This document shows, piece after piece, positions 44,351 to 53,552 of a stretch of DNA of 64,000 bases (position 1 is the stretch's first letter; each line of letters begins with the position of its first letter). The notes under the pieces are model-generated. The model worked only from the letters and a program-made list of their open reading frames with translations, made no database searches and was not told where the DNA came from. The stretch is taken from the NCBI GenBank assembly GCA_903831085.1, contig CAIKWE010000039.1:46496-110495 (forward strand). The letters run 5' to 3'. The position numbers and the translations under genes are program-made. The DNA comes from an uncultured Verrucomicrobiota bacterium. GTDB lineage: Bacteria > Verrucomicrobiota > Kiritimatiellia > Kiritimatiellales > Tichowtungiaceae.

Positions 44351-44794
44351 ATGAAAATGTCTACCAAAGGTCGTTATGCGGTTCGTATTCTGCTGGGCGT
44401 CGCTCGGTATCAGAAGAACGGTCCGGTTTCGAAGAGGGTTATTGCCGGAGAAGAGTGCATCTCCGCCGATTACATTGAGCAGATCATCGTGCCGCTCAAA
44501 AATGCAGGTCTTGTCACAGGGCTGCGCGGCGTCAAGGGCGGTTTCGTGCTGGCTAAAGACCCTTCCAAAATCACCGTTTACGACATTCTCCGCGCCTCGG
44601 AAGGCGATATGAAGCTGGTGGATTGCGAACGCAATGACTGTAACGGCCGCGACAAAACCATCTGTGTCACCCGTCCGATCTGGGAAGGAGCCTGTAAAGT
44701 TCTGGAGGCTTACTTCTCGAAGATCACCCTGAAAAATCTGCTGGATAAAGAAACCGAGCTCGTGAAAAACCGGGCCGCCAGCTACACCATTTGA
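44351..44794 (+). CDS. Rrf2-family transcriptional regulator (IscR/CymR-like)
   Basis: 147 residues. The winged helix (KGRYAVRILLGVARY ... ISADYIEQIIVPLKNAGLV) ends with the family signature GLRGVKGGFVLAKDP. Three cysteines follow in C-x4-C-x7-C (residues about 95-109), where IscR holds a [2Fe-2S] cluster with slightly different spacing. The direct downstream gene is cysK, 15 bases away, so control of cysteine or Fe-S metabolism is likely. A palindrome in its leader suggests autoregulation. Confidence 0.88.
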   Translation: MKMSTKGRYAVRILLGVARYQKNGPVSKRVIAGEECISADYIEQIIVPLKNAGLVTGLRGVKGGFVLAKDPSKITVYDILRASEGDMKLVDCERNDCNGRDKTICVTRPIWEGACKVLEAYFSKITLKNLLDKETELVKNRAASYTI

Positions 44795-44809
44795 GCAAGG
44801 AATTTTTGA

Positions 44810-45736
44810 ATGAAGATTTATGACAATATAACGCAAACCGTGGGCGGCACCCCGCTCATCCGGCTTAATCGGCTTGCGGAAGGCCTCAAGGCAACGGTTG
44901 CTGTTAAACTGGAATCACGCAATCCGCTAGGCAGTGTCAAAGACCGTATCGGGGTGGCAATGATTGAAGCCGCTGAGAAAAGCGGCGACCTGAAACCCGG
45001 CGCAACCATTGTTGAGCCGACCAGCGGTAACACCGGTATCGCGCTCGCCTTCACGGCCGCCGCCAAGGGCTACAAACTGATTCTTACCATGCCTGAAACG
45101 ATGAGTATCGAACGGCGCAAACTGCTCGCCGCGCTTGGCGCGGAGCTGATCCTTACGCCCGGCGCTGAAGGGATGCCCGGCGCGATCAAAAAAGCGGAGG
45201 CGCTGGTTGGAACACTGCCCAACGCCTATATGCCTCAGCAGTTCGACAACGCCGCCAATCCTGAAATCCACCGCCAGACCACGGCAGTCGAAATCTGGGA
45301 CGACACCGATGGCAAAGTTGACCTGTTCGTCGCAGGCGTTGGCACCGGAGGAACGCTGACCGGTGTGGGCAGCGCGCTCAAAAAACGCAAACCGTCTGTC
45401 AAAGTTGTCGCGGTTGAACCGGCCGACTCGCCTGTCATTTCCGGCGGAAAACCGGGTCCGCACAAAATTCAAGGCATCGGCGCAGGCTTCATTCCGACCA
45501 ATCTTGACCGGAAAATTATAGATGAAGTCCTTCAGATTTCGGCCGCCGATGCCGGTGCCACCGCACGCCGCCTTGCTAAAGAGGAAGGCATTCTCTGCGG
45601 AATTTCCGCCGGCGGTAACGTCTGGGCCGCGCTTCAGCTTGCTAAACGCCCGGAGAACGAAGGCAAACTCATCGTCACCGTTATTTGCGACAGCGGCGAG
45701 CGTTACCTTTCCACCTGGCTCTTCGACGAAGTCTGA
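44810..45736 (+). CDS. cysK: Cysteine synthase A (O-acetylserine sulfhydrylase)
   Basis: 308 residues. The PLP lysine is in [17 protein letters not shown] binds substrate, and [10 protein letters not shown] is the phosphate-binding loop. [10 protein letters not shown] and [12 protein letters not shown] close the family pattern. It makes cysteine from O-acetylserine and sulfide. AAGGA lies nine bases before the ATG. It is co-transcribed with the Rrf2 regulator. Confidence 0.96.
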   Translation: MKIYDNITQTVGGTPLIRLNRLAEGLKATVAVKLESRNPLGSVKDRIGVAMIEAAEKSGDLKPGATIVEPTSGNTGIALAFTAAAKGYKLILTMPETMSIERRKLLAALGAELILTPGAEGMPGAIKKAEALVGTLPNAYMPQQFDNAANPEIHRQTTAVEIWDDTDGKVDLFVAGVGTGGTLTGVGSALKKRKPSVKVVAVEPADSPVISGGKPGPHKIQGIGAGFIPTNLDRKIIDEVLQISAADAGATARRLAKEEGILCGISAGGNVWAALQLAKRPENEGKLIVTVICDSGERYLSTWLFDEV

Positions 45737-45774
45737 GGAATCGCCGCGTCGAGGGAAAAAACTTTTGTGCCGCT

Positions 45775-46830
45775 ATGAAACAGGCTAAAACCCCAGCCAT
45801 GAATACGTCTTTTGCCAATGTGCCGCTACAGTGGGTCGGGCCGGTCAAAATCACCGGGCCGGAAATTGATGTCGAAACGGAGCTCTCGCTCGCGACCTAC
45901 GAAACGCCGCTCTTCGCCTCCGTCAACCGCGGTGCGCGGGTTGCCACCGCCTCCGGCGGCATCAAAGCGGTCGTCATCGACGAGCGGATGAGCCGCTCGG
46001 TTCTCTTTGAAGCGCCGGACGCTATTGTCGCTTTCCAATGTCTGGAAAAAATCAAAGCCGAGTTTCCAAAGTTTGGAACCGTCGTCGCCACGACCAGCCG
46101 TTTCGCCAAACTGATCGATATGCATTCTCAGATCGCGGGCAATCTGTTGTTTATCCGTTTTGAATTTACCACCGGCGACGCCTCCGGTCATAACATGGCC
46201 AACTTCGCCAGCGACGCGCTGATGGATCGTATCCTTGAACTCTGCCCTGAACTCAAATACGAATCGATTTCCGGCAACTACTGCTCCGACAAAAAAGCGA
46301 CCAGCGTCAACGGCATCCTCGGCCGCGGCAAATATGTCGTTGCCGAACTGACCATTCCCGCGACGCTCTGTCGCAAATATCTCAAAACGACGCCGGAGAA
46401 AATCGTCCAGCTCAACATCCGCAAAAACCTGATCGGCACAATCCTGGCGGGCGGAGTGCGCACCGCCAACGCGCACTACGCCAACATGCTGCTGGCGTTC
46501 TATCTCGCCACCGGACAGGACGCCGCCAATATTGTCGAAGGATCTCAGGGTCTCACGCAGGCCGAGGTCCGCAACGGCGACCTCTGGTTTGCCGTCACCA
46601 TTCCCAACCTGATCGTCGGCACGGTCGGCAACGGCAAAGACCTGCCGTTTGTCGAAGAAGTGATGCAGAAGCTCGGCTGCCGCGAACCGCGCGAGCCGGG
46701 CGCCAACGCCCGCCGCCTCGCGCTTATCTGCTCCGCCGCCGTTCTCTGCGGTGAACTTTCTCTCATGGCCGCCCAGACCAATCCCGGCGAACTGATGGCC
46801 GCACACCGCAAGCTGGAAAGAAAGGGTTGA
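45775..46830 (+). CDS. Hydroxymethylglutaryl-CoA reductase
   Basis: 351 residues from ATG at 45775; ATG at 45799 is an alternative, and neither has a strong ribosome binding site. Recognisable HMGR motifs are TTGDASGHNMAN (catalytic Asp and cofactor loop), NYCSDKKATSVNGILGRGK (catalytic Lys) and NIVEGSQ; a His near the C terminus (AAHRKLERK) is in the place of the catalytic His. The D-K-K pattern fits the class I type rather than the class II (Pseudomonas) type. It reduces HMG-CoA to mevalonate and begins a mevalonate cluster. Two TTCCAA-type palindromes (46033, 46064) encode FQCLEK and FPKFG. Confidence 0.9.
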   Translation: MKQAKTPAMNTSFANVPLQWVGPVKITGPEIDVETELSLATYETPLFASVNRGARVATASGGIKAVVIDERMSRSVLFEAPDAIVAFQCLEKIKAEFPKFGTVVATTSRFAKLIDMHSQIAGNLLFIRFEFTTGDASGHNMANFASDALMDRILELCPELKYESISGNYCSDKKATSVNGILGRGKYVVAELTIPATLCRKYLKTTPEKIVQLNIRKNLIGTILAGGVRTANAHYANMLLAFYLATGQDAANIVEGSQGLTQAEVRNGDLWFAVTIPNLIVGTVGNGKDLPFVEEVMQKLGCREPREPGANARRLALICSAAVLCGELSLMAAQTNPGELMAAHRKLERKG

Positions 46831-46879
46831 ACATGAGTTCTAAAACTCATCGGCTGACCTCTTTCTGGAGATGATTGGT

Positions 46880-47242
46880 ATGAAAATAAACAAACGAAAG
46901 GCCATGTGGTTTTGTGTTTCCGCATTCATTTTTTGCGTCATTATTTTTTCAAACGCCTATTCTAATGAAAAACACACAATCGAGATGAGCTATATCTCTG
47001 ATGAACTGCACTCAGACGTTCGTTTTAAAGATGTTTGTCTTGTGGGAACCAGGCGCTGGCATGTGGTGCCATTCAAAGTTTTTAATCGAATTTTCCTCCT
47101 TGGATGGGCGCCACCTTATTATAGGGTTTCTGGCTCAGTAGAAACGGATGCCGATAAACAGGACATCTTAAAGAGACTAAAAGCGGTTCGAGGGATTAGA
47201 ATTGAGGATAAGCTCTGTGTGAAAGAAGGTGGCGGCCAGTGA
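46880..47242 (+). CDS. Orphan exported or membrane-anchored small protein
   Basis: 120 residues from ATG at 46880; TGGAG lies nine bases upstream, while the ATG at 46871 touches it. One N-terminal hydrophobic segment (MWFCVSAFIFCVIIFSNAYS) could be a signal peptide or anchor. The rest (MSYISDELHSDVRFKDVCLV ... PPYYRVSGSVETDADKQD) matches no family I know. It is clearly more AT-rich than its neighbours and sits between two mevalonate genes, which suggests an inserted gene. Confidence 0.6.
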   Translation: MKINKRKAMWFCVSAFIFCVIIFSNAYSNEKHTIEMSYISDELHSDVRFKDVCLVGTRRWHVVPFKVFNRIFLLGWAPPYYRVSGSVETDADKQDILKRLKAVRGIRIEDKLCVKEGGGQ

Positions 47243-47291
47243 AGTTTAGAGCCAGTAACTTGCCCCGTACTTCGGATTTTAGGAACTAATC

Positions 47292-48302
47292 ATGAGCGAA
47301 CTTGAAAAACGGAAAGTGGAGCACGTCAAGATCGTTGCGCAGAAGAACGAGATGGATCGGCGTAAATTTTATTTTGACGAGATCCGCCTGACGCACCGTG
47401 CACTGCCGGAAATTGATCTGAAAGAGATCGATCCATCGGTCGAGTTCATGGGCAAGAAGCTTTCGTTCCCGCTGCTGATTTCGTCGATGACTGGCGGCGG
47501 CGATAAGCTGTTCCGCAAGATCAACACCAACCTCGCCGAAGCCGCCGAAGCCGAAGGTGTAGCGATGGCGGTTGGTTCGCAACGCATTTTCTTTACCGAG
47601 CCGACAGCCAAATCGAGTTTCGATCTGCGCAGTGTCGCGCCGTCGGCGCTGCTGTTTTCCAATCTCGGTGCGGTGCAGTTCAATGAAGACATGACCCTTC
47701 AGCATGCCCGCGCCGTCGTACAGGTGCTGAAAGCCGACGCACTCTGCCTGCATCTGAATCCATTGCAGGAAGCGGTTCAGCCGGGTGGCGACACCAACTT
47801 TTCCAATCTCCGGAAAAAGATCGGCGAAATTGTTCAGGGGCTTGATGTCCCCGTGATTGTTAAAGAAGTCGGCGCGGGCATTTCCTGCACGGATGCCGAA
47901 CTGCTGATTAAAGCCGGCGTGAAATATATCGACGTCGCCGGTTCCGGCGGAACGTCGTGGAGCCGTGTCGAAGGCGAGCGCAGCGATGATTCGTCGCTCG
48001 GGCATCTTTTCCAGGACTGGGGAATTCCAACGCCAACGGCTCTTAAACAGCTCGCTCCGCTTGATGTTACATTGATTGCTTCCGGCGGTATCCGCTCCGG
48101 CGTGGATATGGCGAAGGCTGTGGTTCTCGGCGCATCGCTTTGCGGTGTGGCGCGTCCGTTTCTGAATCCGGCCATGGAGTCGGCGGATGCTGTGCGTAAA
48201 GTGATTCAGCGGCTGAAGCGCGAGTTTGTCACCGCGATGTTTCTGCTCGGCGCGGACCGCGTCGAAAAAATTCAAGGTCGCGAAGAACTGATCCTCAAAT
48301 GA
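47292..48302 (+). CDS. fni: Type 2 isopentenyl-diphosphate isomerase (FMN-dependent)
   Basis: 336 residues. RKVEHVKIVAQK is the family's N-terminal start, and LLISSMTGGG, AMAVGSQRI, ALCLHLNPLQEAVQPGGD, VKEVGAGIS and IASGGIRSGVDMAKA are the FMN and substrate-binding motifs of Fni/Idi-2. It interconverts IPP and DMAPP using reduced FMN. It overlaps the HMG-CoA synthase gene by 4 bp (ATGA), so these two are co-translated. The name does not rest on context alone: the Q-x-x-x-Q region and TIM-barrel order are intact. Confidence 0.95.
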   Translation: MSELEKRKVEHVKIVAQKNEMDRRKFYFDEIRLTHRALPEIDLKEIDPSVEFMGKKLSFPLLISSMTGGGDKLFRKINTNLAEAAEAEGVAMAVGSQRIFFTEPTAKSSFDLRSVAPSALLFSNLGAVQFNEDMTLQHARAVVQVLKADALCLHLNPLQEAVQPGGDTNFSNLRKKIGEIVQGLDVPVIVKEVGAGISCTDAELLIKAGVKYIDVAGSGGTSWSRVEGERSDDSSLGHLFQDWGIPTPTALKQLAPLDVTLIASGGIRSGVDMAKAVVLGASLCGVARPFLNPAMESADAVRKVIQRLKREFVTAMFLLGADRVEKIQGREELILK

Positions 48303-49453
48303 AAACCGGCATCGACCAGATTTCGTTTTATACGTCGCAGTATTTTCTCGATCTGAAAACGCTGGCGGAAGCGCGCGGTGTTGATCCTGAAAAATTCTAC
48401 ACCGGCATCGGTCAGGAAAAGATGGGCATTCCGCCGCCCGACGAAGATGTCGTCACCATGGCCGCCAGCGCGGCATTCCGGCTGAAAGAGCAGGGCGCGC
48501 TGGAAGGCGTCGAGGCGTTACTGTTTGCAACCGAGAGCGGCATTGACCAGTCGAAGGCCGCCGGAATGTTCGTCCACGGACTGCTCGGACTTCCGTCGCG
48601 CTGCCGCGTGGTTGAACTCAAGCAGGCCTGCTACAGCGCGACCGCCGCGTTGCGGCTGGCGATGGGCCTCGTCGCCATGAAGCCGCAGAGCAAAGTGCTG
48701 GTGATTGCTTCCGACGTCGCCCGCTACGAACTCGGCAGTCCCGGCGAATCGACACAGGGTTGCGGCGCGGCCGCCTTCACGGTCTCTGCCAATCCGCGTC
48801 TGCTGGCCATCGATCCTGAAGCCGGATTTTATGCCGACGATGTGATGGATTTTTGGCGGCCCAACTATCTTTCCGAAGCGCTGGTAGACGGAAAGTACTC
48901 GACGCTGGTTTATATCAAGGCCCTGCTGGAATCGTGGAAGCAATACGCCGTGGAGAGCGGCCGTTCGATCGAAGACTTCGCCCGCTTCTGCTATCACATT
49001 CCGTTCACCCGTATGGCGGAGAAAGCGCATCAAAAATTGGCGAAGGGCACTTCTGATGAAGAGCTGAAGCGGGTGATCGGCGAGTCGCTGATCTACAGCC
49101 GGCAGGCGGGCAACTGCTATTCCGCTTCACTTTATGTCGGGCTGGCTTCACTGCTCGACAACGCGGCGGAGGATTTGTCCGGCAAGCGGATCGGACTTTA
49201 CAGCTACGGCTCAGGCTGTGTCGGTGAGTTTTTCAGCGGCGCGGTTCAGGCTGGTTATCGCGGCGCGCTCTTTGCACAGGAACATCAAAAGCTGCTTGCC
49301 GGGCGCACGGAGCTGACCTTCCAGCAGTACGAAGACATTTACCATTACGGCATTCCGACCGACGGTGGCGACCATTCTTTCCCGCAGTATCGCACCGGAC
49401 CCTTCCGCTTCGCCGGTATGCGGGAACATAAGCGTATTTACGAAACGGCCTGA
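48299..49453 (+). CDS. mvaS: Hydroxymethylglutaryl-CoA synthase
   Basis: 384 residues, bacterial-type length. The catalytic Cys is in ELKQACYSATAAL (about residue 110) and the general-base Glu about residue 80 in FATESGIDQSKAAG. HIPFTRMAEKAHQ holds the catalytic His, and LYSYGSGCVGEFFSG closes the active site. It condenses acetoacetyl-CoA with acetyl-CoA. The gene is followed after 20 bases by mevalonate kinase. Confidence 0.95.
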   Translation: MKTGIDQISFYTSQYFLDLKTLAEARGVDPEKFYTGIGQEKMGIPPPDEDVVTMAASAAFRLKEQGALEGVEALLFATESGIDQSKAAGMFVHGLLGLPSRCRVVELKQACYSATAALRLAMGLVAMKPQSKVLVIASDVARYELGSPGESTQGCGAAAFTVSANPRLLAIDPEAGFYADDVMDFWRPNYLSEALVDGKYSTLVYIKALLESWKQYAVESGRSIEDFARFCYHIPFTRMAEKAHQKLAKGTSDEELKRVIGESLIYSRQAGNCYSASLYVGLASLLDNAAEDLSGKRIGLYSYGSGCVGEFFSGAVQAGYRGALFAQEHQKLLAGRTELTFQQYEDIYHYGIPTDGGDHSFPQYRTGPFRFAGMREHKRIYETA

Positions 49454-49473
49454 ATCTGGTTTAATTTCCCGAG

Positions 49474-50478
49474 ATGAAAGCAATTGCTCCAGGCAAACTG
49501 ATCCTGAGCGGCGAGCATTCCGTGGTGTACGGAAAACCCGCCGTTGCGATGGCGATTGACCGCAGTGTCACGGCGACCGTTGAGACCACATCAGACGGAC
49601 AGGTTTCGTTCGATCTGCAGGACGTCAGTGCGCGCGAATCGTTCACCGTGCTGGCGCTTCAGGACTTCAAGCGCCGGGCGCTCAACAATTACCATCTTTT
49701 CCTCGACGGAAAGCTCGGGATTCGTGACGTACTCTACAAACCGGTTGATCTCTTTAAGTTCGGGTTCATTACTGTACTCGACGGGCTGCACCGCTCGCTC
49801 GAGACCGGTATTGTCATCAAGCTCAAATCGAGCATTCCGGTCGGCAGTGGAATGGGCTCTTCCGCCGCATCCGTTCTCAGCGAACTGCGCGCCCTCGGCC
49901 ATTACCTTCGCGTCGACTTCAAACCCGAGTGGTACTACGAATTCAGTCTAGAAACCGAAAAGCTTCAGCACGGTCATCCTAGCGGCGTGGATTCCTACAT
50001 TTCGCTCTACGGCGGATGCGCCGCCTTCCAGAATGGTGCGGCACGGTCCGTACCGCTACCGCGCATGAAAATGTGGCTTGTTGAAACCGGCGCGCCCGAA
50101 GCGACCACCGGCGAATGCGTCGTGCAGGTTAAAGAACAGTTTCAAAACGATATGATCTGGAATGATTTTGAAGCGGTCACCAACGAGGTTGAAAAAGCGG
50201 TGCGCGAAAATAACAGTTTGTTGATGCGCTCGCTGATTCGCGAAAACCACCGGTTGCTTTGCCGTATCGGTGTCGTTCCGCAGAAAGTGCAGCAGTTTGT
50301 CGCCGATGTCGAAACCGCGGGCGGCGCGGCGAAAATCTGCGGCGCGGGCTCTATCTGCGGCCAGAACGGCGGTGTGGTTCTTGTGCTGGCCGATTTCATG
50401 CCGACCTCGCTCGCCGAAAAATACGGCTATAAAGTTTCGCCCGTCCGTGGCGATCCGCTCGGGACGAGAATCGTGTAG
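49474..50478 (+). CDS. Mevalonate kinase (GHMP family)
   Basis: 334 residues. GHMP motif 1 is APGKLILSGEHSVVYGKPAV, motif 2 IPVGSGMGSSAASVLSEL and motif 3 KICGAGSICGQNGGVVLV. The central HGHPSGVDSYIS holds the catalytic Asp of mevalonate kinases. It phosphorylates mevalonate with ATP. Context (HMG-CoA reductase, synthase and isomerase adjacent) supports this substrate. The insertion around residues 50-90 is longer than in archaeal enzymes. Confidence 0.88.
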   Translation: MKAIAPGKLILSGEHSVVYGKPAVAMAIDRSVTATVETTSDGQVSFDLQDVSARESFTVLALQDFKRRALNNYHLFLDGKLGIRDVLYKPVDLFKFGFITVLDGLHRSLETGIVIKLKSSIPVGSGMGSSAASVLSELRALGHYLRVDFKPEWYYEFSLETEKLQHGHPSGVDSYISLYGGCAAFQNGAARSVPLPRMKMWLVETGAPEATTGECVVQVKEQFQNDMIWNDFEAVTNEVEKAVRENNSLLMRSLIRENHRLLCRIGVVPQKVQQFVADVETAGGAAKICGAGSICGQNGGVVLVLADFMPTSLAEKYGYKVSPVRGDPLGTRIV

Positions 50479-50512
50479 AAATTAACCGCGAAGGAACGCA
50501 AAGAGCACAAAG

Positions 50513-50545
50513 GTGGAACGCGACCTCCGGGCGCGTTTTTTTTTA
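50513..50545 (+). repeat. REP-like hairpin followed by a poly-T run, just before a kinase start codon
   Basis: GTGG (50513-50516), then AACGCG, a 9-base loop, CGCGTT and a run of T directly before AATGAG. It matches the left half of the element at 5499-5553. In this position it looks like an intrinsic terminator or attenuator between the two kinase genes. Confidence 0.6.
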
Positions 50546-51439
50546 ATGAGCAATCAATCGGCAATTAAGGCATCCTCCCCTGGAAGCCTGATGCTGCTTG
50601 GTGAACACGCCGTACTCCATGGCCGCCGGGCATTGGTTTGCGCCATCAATAAGCGAATCACGGTTTCACTCTTCCAATGTTCGGAAGCCGTTGTTCGGAT
50701 TGTTTCAGACCTTGGAACCTACGAAGCGCCGCTCAATGCGCTGATCGATCATTCGGATTTTCGTTTCGTGCTGGATGTTGTGAGGCAGTATCCGCTGACT
50801 CAGGGAATTGAACTGAAAATCGAATCAGAGTTTTCGAGCGATATCGGCTTCGGCTCCTCTGCCGCCGTTACCGTCGCCACGCACGCCGCGCTGATGGGCG
50901 GTGTCGAAAACCGCATGGAACTTTTTAAACGCAGTCTGGCGACGATTCACCGTGTGCAGGGACGCGGTTCCGGCGCGGACGTGGCGGCGAGTGTTTTCGG
51001 CGGCGTGGTCGCCTATCGCGCTGAGCCGCTGGAGATTCATCCGCTGACGGAATCATTCCCGCTGACGGCGGTATATTCCGGCTCAAAGATGAAGACGGCG
51101 GATGTGATTCGCTATCTCGAAGAGCGTCGCGCTCTGAACGCCGATTATTTCGAGAGGATCTTTGATCGGATGGACGCCAGCGTCGGCGAGGTGATTGACG
51201 ATTTTTCACAATTGGGCCGGATGCTGATTCTGAATCAGAAACTGATGGAAGAGATGGGGCTCTGTAACGCCGCGCTGGCGGAAATTATCGAGGGATTCCA
51301 AACTCTGAAAGTTCCGGCGAAAATCTCCGGCTCAGGCCTCGGCGACTGCGCCATCGGCCTCAGCAAAGTTTCAAAGGTTGGAACTTTTCAAACTTACGCC
51401 CTGCAGGTTGAGCCGCAGGGCGTGACCATTAGCCGTTGA
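50546..51439 (+). CDS. Second mevalonate-kinase-like GHMP kinase
   Basis: 297 residues from ATG at 50546. Motif 1 is SSPGSLMLLGEHAVLHGRRA, motif 2 SDIGFGSSAAVTVATHA and motif 3 KISGSGLGDCAIGLS; RGSGADVAASVFGG holds the catalytic Asp. It is more like mevalonate kinase than phosphomevalonate kinase or mevalonate-diphosphate decarboxylase (no TNIALIKYWGK-type motif). As the pathway needs a second kinase and none else is in view, a phosphomevalonate kinase role is a fair inference. Its 3' end overlaps the convergent greA by 11 bp. There is no clear ribosome binding site. Confidence 0.8.
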   Translation: MSNQSAIKASSPGSLMLLGEHAVLHGRRALVCAINKRITVSLFQCSEAVVRIVSDLGTYEAPLNALIDHSDFRFVLDVVRQYPLTQGIELKIESEFSSDIGFGSSAAVTVATHAALMGGVENRMELFKRSLATIHRVQGRGSGADVAASVFGGVVAYRAEPLEIHPLTESFPLTAVYSGSKMKTADVIRYLEERRALNADYFERIFDRMDASVGEVIDDFSQLGRMLILNQKLMEEMGLCNAALAEIIEGFQTLKVPAKISGSGLGDCAIGLSKVSKVGTFQTYALQVEPQGVTISR

Positions 51440-53552
51440 TCCACGCCTTGATGTGTTCGGGCAGGGCGGTGACGGCGGTGACTTCCACTTCAACGTCTGT
51501 GCCGCTGCTGGTCGGAACGTTCACCTTATCTCTGGCTTTTGCTCCCGCCAGCGCTTTGGCCATACCGGCCTGCGATGAAATGATGTGCAGTGTTTCGTCC
51601 TGGTCCCATTCGCCGAGGATGTAATAGTTCTCGCGGTTGCCGTCGGCGTAAACCAGTTCAACACCGGTGGCGATGCCGACGACGTCGCACGGGAAGCCGG
51701 TGAAATCGGTCGGCTTAACTTCATCGAGCGCTTTCTGCAGCTCTTCAGCTTGCAAGCCGAGCAGGCGCTGTTTTTCTTTGGCGAATTTGAATTCTGAATT
51801 TTCACGCAGGTCGCCGTAGCTGCGGGCCAGTTCGATCTCTTTCGAGTTCTCCGGAATTTCTTTTTTGAGGATGTGCTCGAATTGGTCTTTACGCGCCTGA
51901 TAGCTACGCGGCGAAGTGATGCGCGGATTCTTTTCTTTTGGCGCGGCGCTGGTTTTCTTGAGTACGATTTCGTGCAGGTCGGGGCAGATCTTGATGGTTT
52001 TGGCCTGCAGGCTCTGGCGGTCGAGTTTGCTCCATGCGGGCGACTCGCTGATGCGCCGCATGAAGTCGCGCCGCTGCGAGTCGCTCATGGCGGCGAGGAT
52101 GCTCTTGAGCGATTCGTTATTTTCGATCTGCTCGCGGAGCTGGTTCTGGGCGCGCAGGGCGGCGCCGCAATGTTCCTGCTCAATGAGTTCGATGGTCTGG
52201 AAGGCGAGGTCGGCCTTATCGGTAAGCTGCCAGCCTGCGGCGCGTTCTTCGTTACGCAAAATCCAGAGTAGCAGCGCGGGACTGCAAGCGCGGCGGCGGA
52301 CGGTGTTGCGAATCTGTTCCGTCAGTTCCGCTTCGGCACCGTTACGGATGAGCGCTTCGATGGTTTCGTTGAGCGCGGTGGTGCCGAATTCGGGCAGGCG
52401 GCGCAGCAGGAAGCTGCGGGCGGTTTCGGATGCGGTGAAGAGACGGTTGATGAAGGCCTGCATAAAGCGCGAGGGAAGTTCTTCGAGCAGAGCGGGCAGG
52501 TCGTCGCGTCCGGCCAGCTTGGTCAGCTCGGCGGCGCAGTCCACGCCTTCGGGCTCGACGCCAAGCTGCTCGGCATAGACCAGCGCCTGCGCGATCCAGC
52601 CGGGCTGGTTGAGCGAGCCGCCTTTAACGGCGAAAGCGAGACGGTTGGCGATCGCTTCTTTCATGTAGGGTTCCAACGTCTGGAACTTTTGCGCCAGAAT
52701 TTCTTCCAATCCTTGGAAAACATCGGGCATATCGCGCTTGCCTTTGAATTTTTCGAACCAGACCTGATCGTAGGCCTTGGCCTTGCGGTGCAGGCGCAGC
52801 GGATCAGTGCGCTTGGCGGGAATCTCGACGAGCGGATCGTTTTTGAGGTCTTTGCGCGCCGCATCCCAGAACTTCTTCCAGTCGGCTTCGGTGGCGATCA
52901 GGTCGGGCATGAAGTGATCCTGAATCAGATTCAGCGAGAGCGGGCCGTAGCTGCGCAGGGTCATACGGATGATTTCCCCCGGATTATCGTTCATCAGCCG
53001 GACGAATTCGTCGGGCTTGTTATGGCGGACGGCCATCAGGTGATCATCGGTGAGCACGTCAAGCGCGACGGCGGCGTAGGAGAAGGCGAGTTCGTGGTCG
53101 CCTTTCTTTTCGAAGGCCACCTCGACCTTCTGGTAGAAAGCGTCCACGCGGCCGATGATGCCGAAGCCCCAGGTTTTGTTGTAGCAGAGCATGCCCTTCT
53201 TCATGGCGCGCAGATGGCGCAGACGCAAAAAAGCCTCTTCGGTGGAAGAGGCTTTTTCGAAGGCGGGTTCGATGAACTTCTGCTCTTTGCGGTTGGTCGC
53301 CAGAATGTGCAGAAGTTCTTTCTGCGCAATAGCAGGGGAGGTGCCCTGTTTGAGGGCGAGCCATTCGTAGGCGGCGACGGCTTCGTCGAGCAGTTTGCGG
53401 TCGATCAAGGTGTCTTTCAGCAGTTGAGCCCATTCAACGGCGCGGACTTCTTTGCCGTCGGCGCAAAGCGCGTCGAGCTGTTCGAGCAGGTCGGTGCAGG
53501 GAACGGTTTCGGCTTCGAGGTGGGCGAGCAGTTGTTCTTCAGTCAGAGCCAT
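51429..53552 (-). CDS. greA: Long GreA-type transcription elongation factor with N-terminal extension
   Basis: 707 residues from ATG at 53552, after GGAGGAAAAACC. The last 160 residues are a GreA: coiled coil (ELARSYGDLRENSEFKFAKE, with the D-x-x-E-N tip residues that reach the RNA polymerase active site), then the FKBP-like C domain (VYADGNRENYYILGEWDQD ... SSQAGMAKALAGAKARD). The first 540 residues are helical and resemble the extension of chlamydial GreA (about 715 residues in total). It rescues backtracked RNA polymerase. Two adjacent palindromes at 52671 and 52704 encode FQGLEEILAQKFQTLE. Confidence 0.88.
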   Translation of the reverse strand: MALTEEQLLAHLEAETVPCTDLLEQLDALCADGKEVRAVEWAQLLKDTLIDRKLLDEAVAAYEWLALKQGTSPAIAQKELLHILATNRKEQKFIEPAFEKASSTEEAFLRLRHLRAMKKGMLCYNKTWGFGIIGRVDAFYQKVEVAFEKKGDHELAFSYAAVALDVLTDDHLMAVRHNKPDEFVRLMNDNPGEIIRMTLRSYGPLSLNLIQDHFMPDLIATEADWKKFWDAARKDLKNDPLVEIPAKRTDPLRLHRKAKAYDQVWFEKFKGKRDMPDVFQGLEEILAQKFQTLEPYMKEAIANRLAFAVKGGSLNQPGWIAQALVYAEQLGVEPEGVDCAAELTKLAGRDDLPALLEELPSRFMQAFINRLFTASETARSFLLRRLPEFGTTALNETIEALIRNGAEAELTEQIRNTVRRRACSPALLLWILRNEERAAGWQLTDKADLAFQTIELIEQEHCGAALRAQNQLREQIENNESLKSILAAMSDSQRRDFMRRISESPAWSKLDRQSLQAKTIKICPDLHEIVLKKTSAAPKEKNPRITSPRSYQARKDQFEHILKKEIPENSKEIELARSYGDLRENSEFKFAKEKQRLLGLQAEELQKALDEVKPTDFTGFPCDVVGIATGVELVYADGNRENYYILGEWDQDETLHIISSQAGMAKALAGAKARDKVNVPTSSGTDVEVEVTAVTALPEHIKAWING

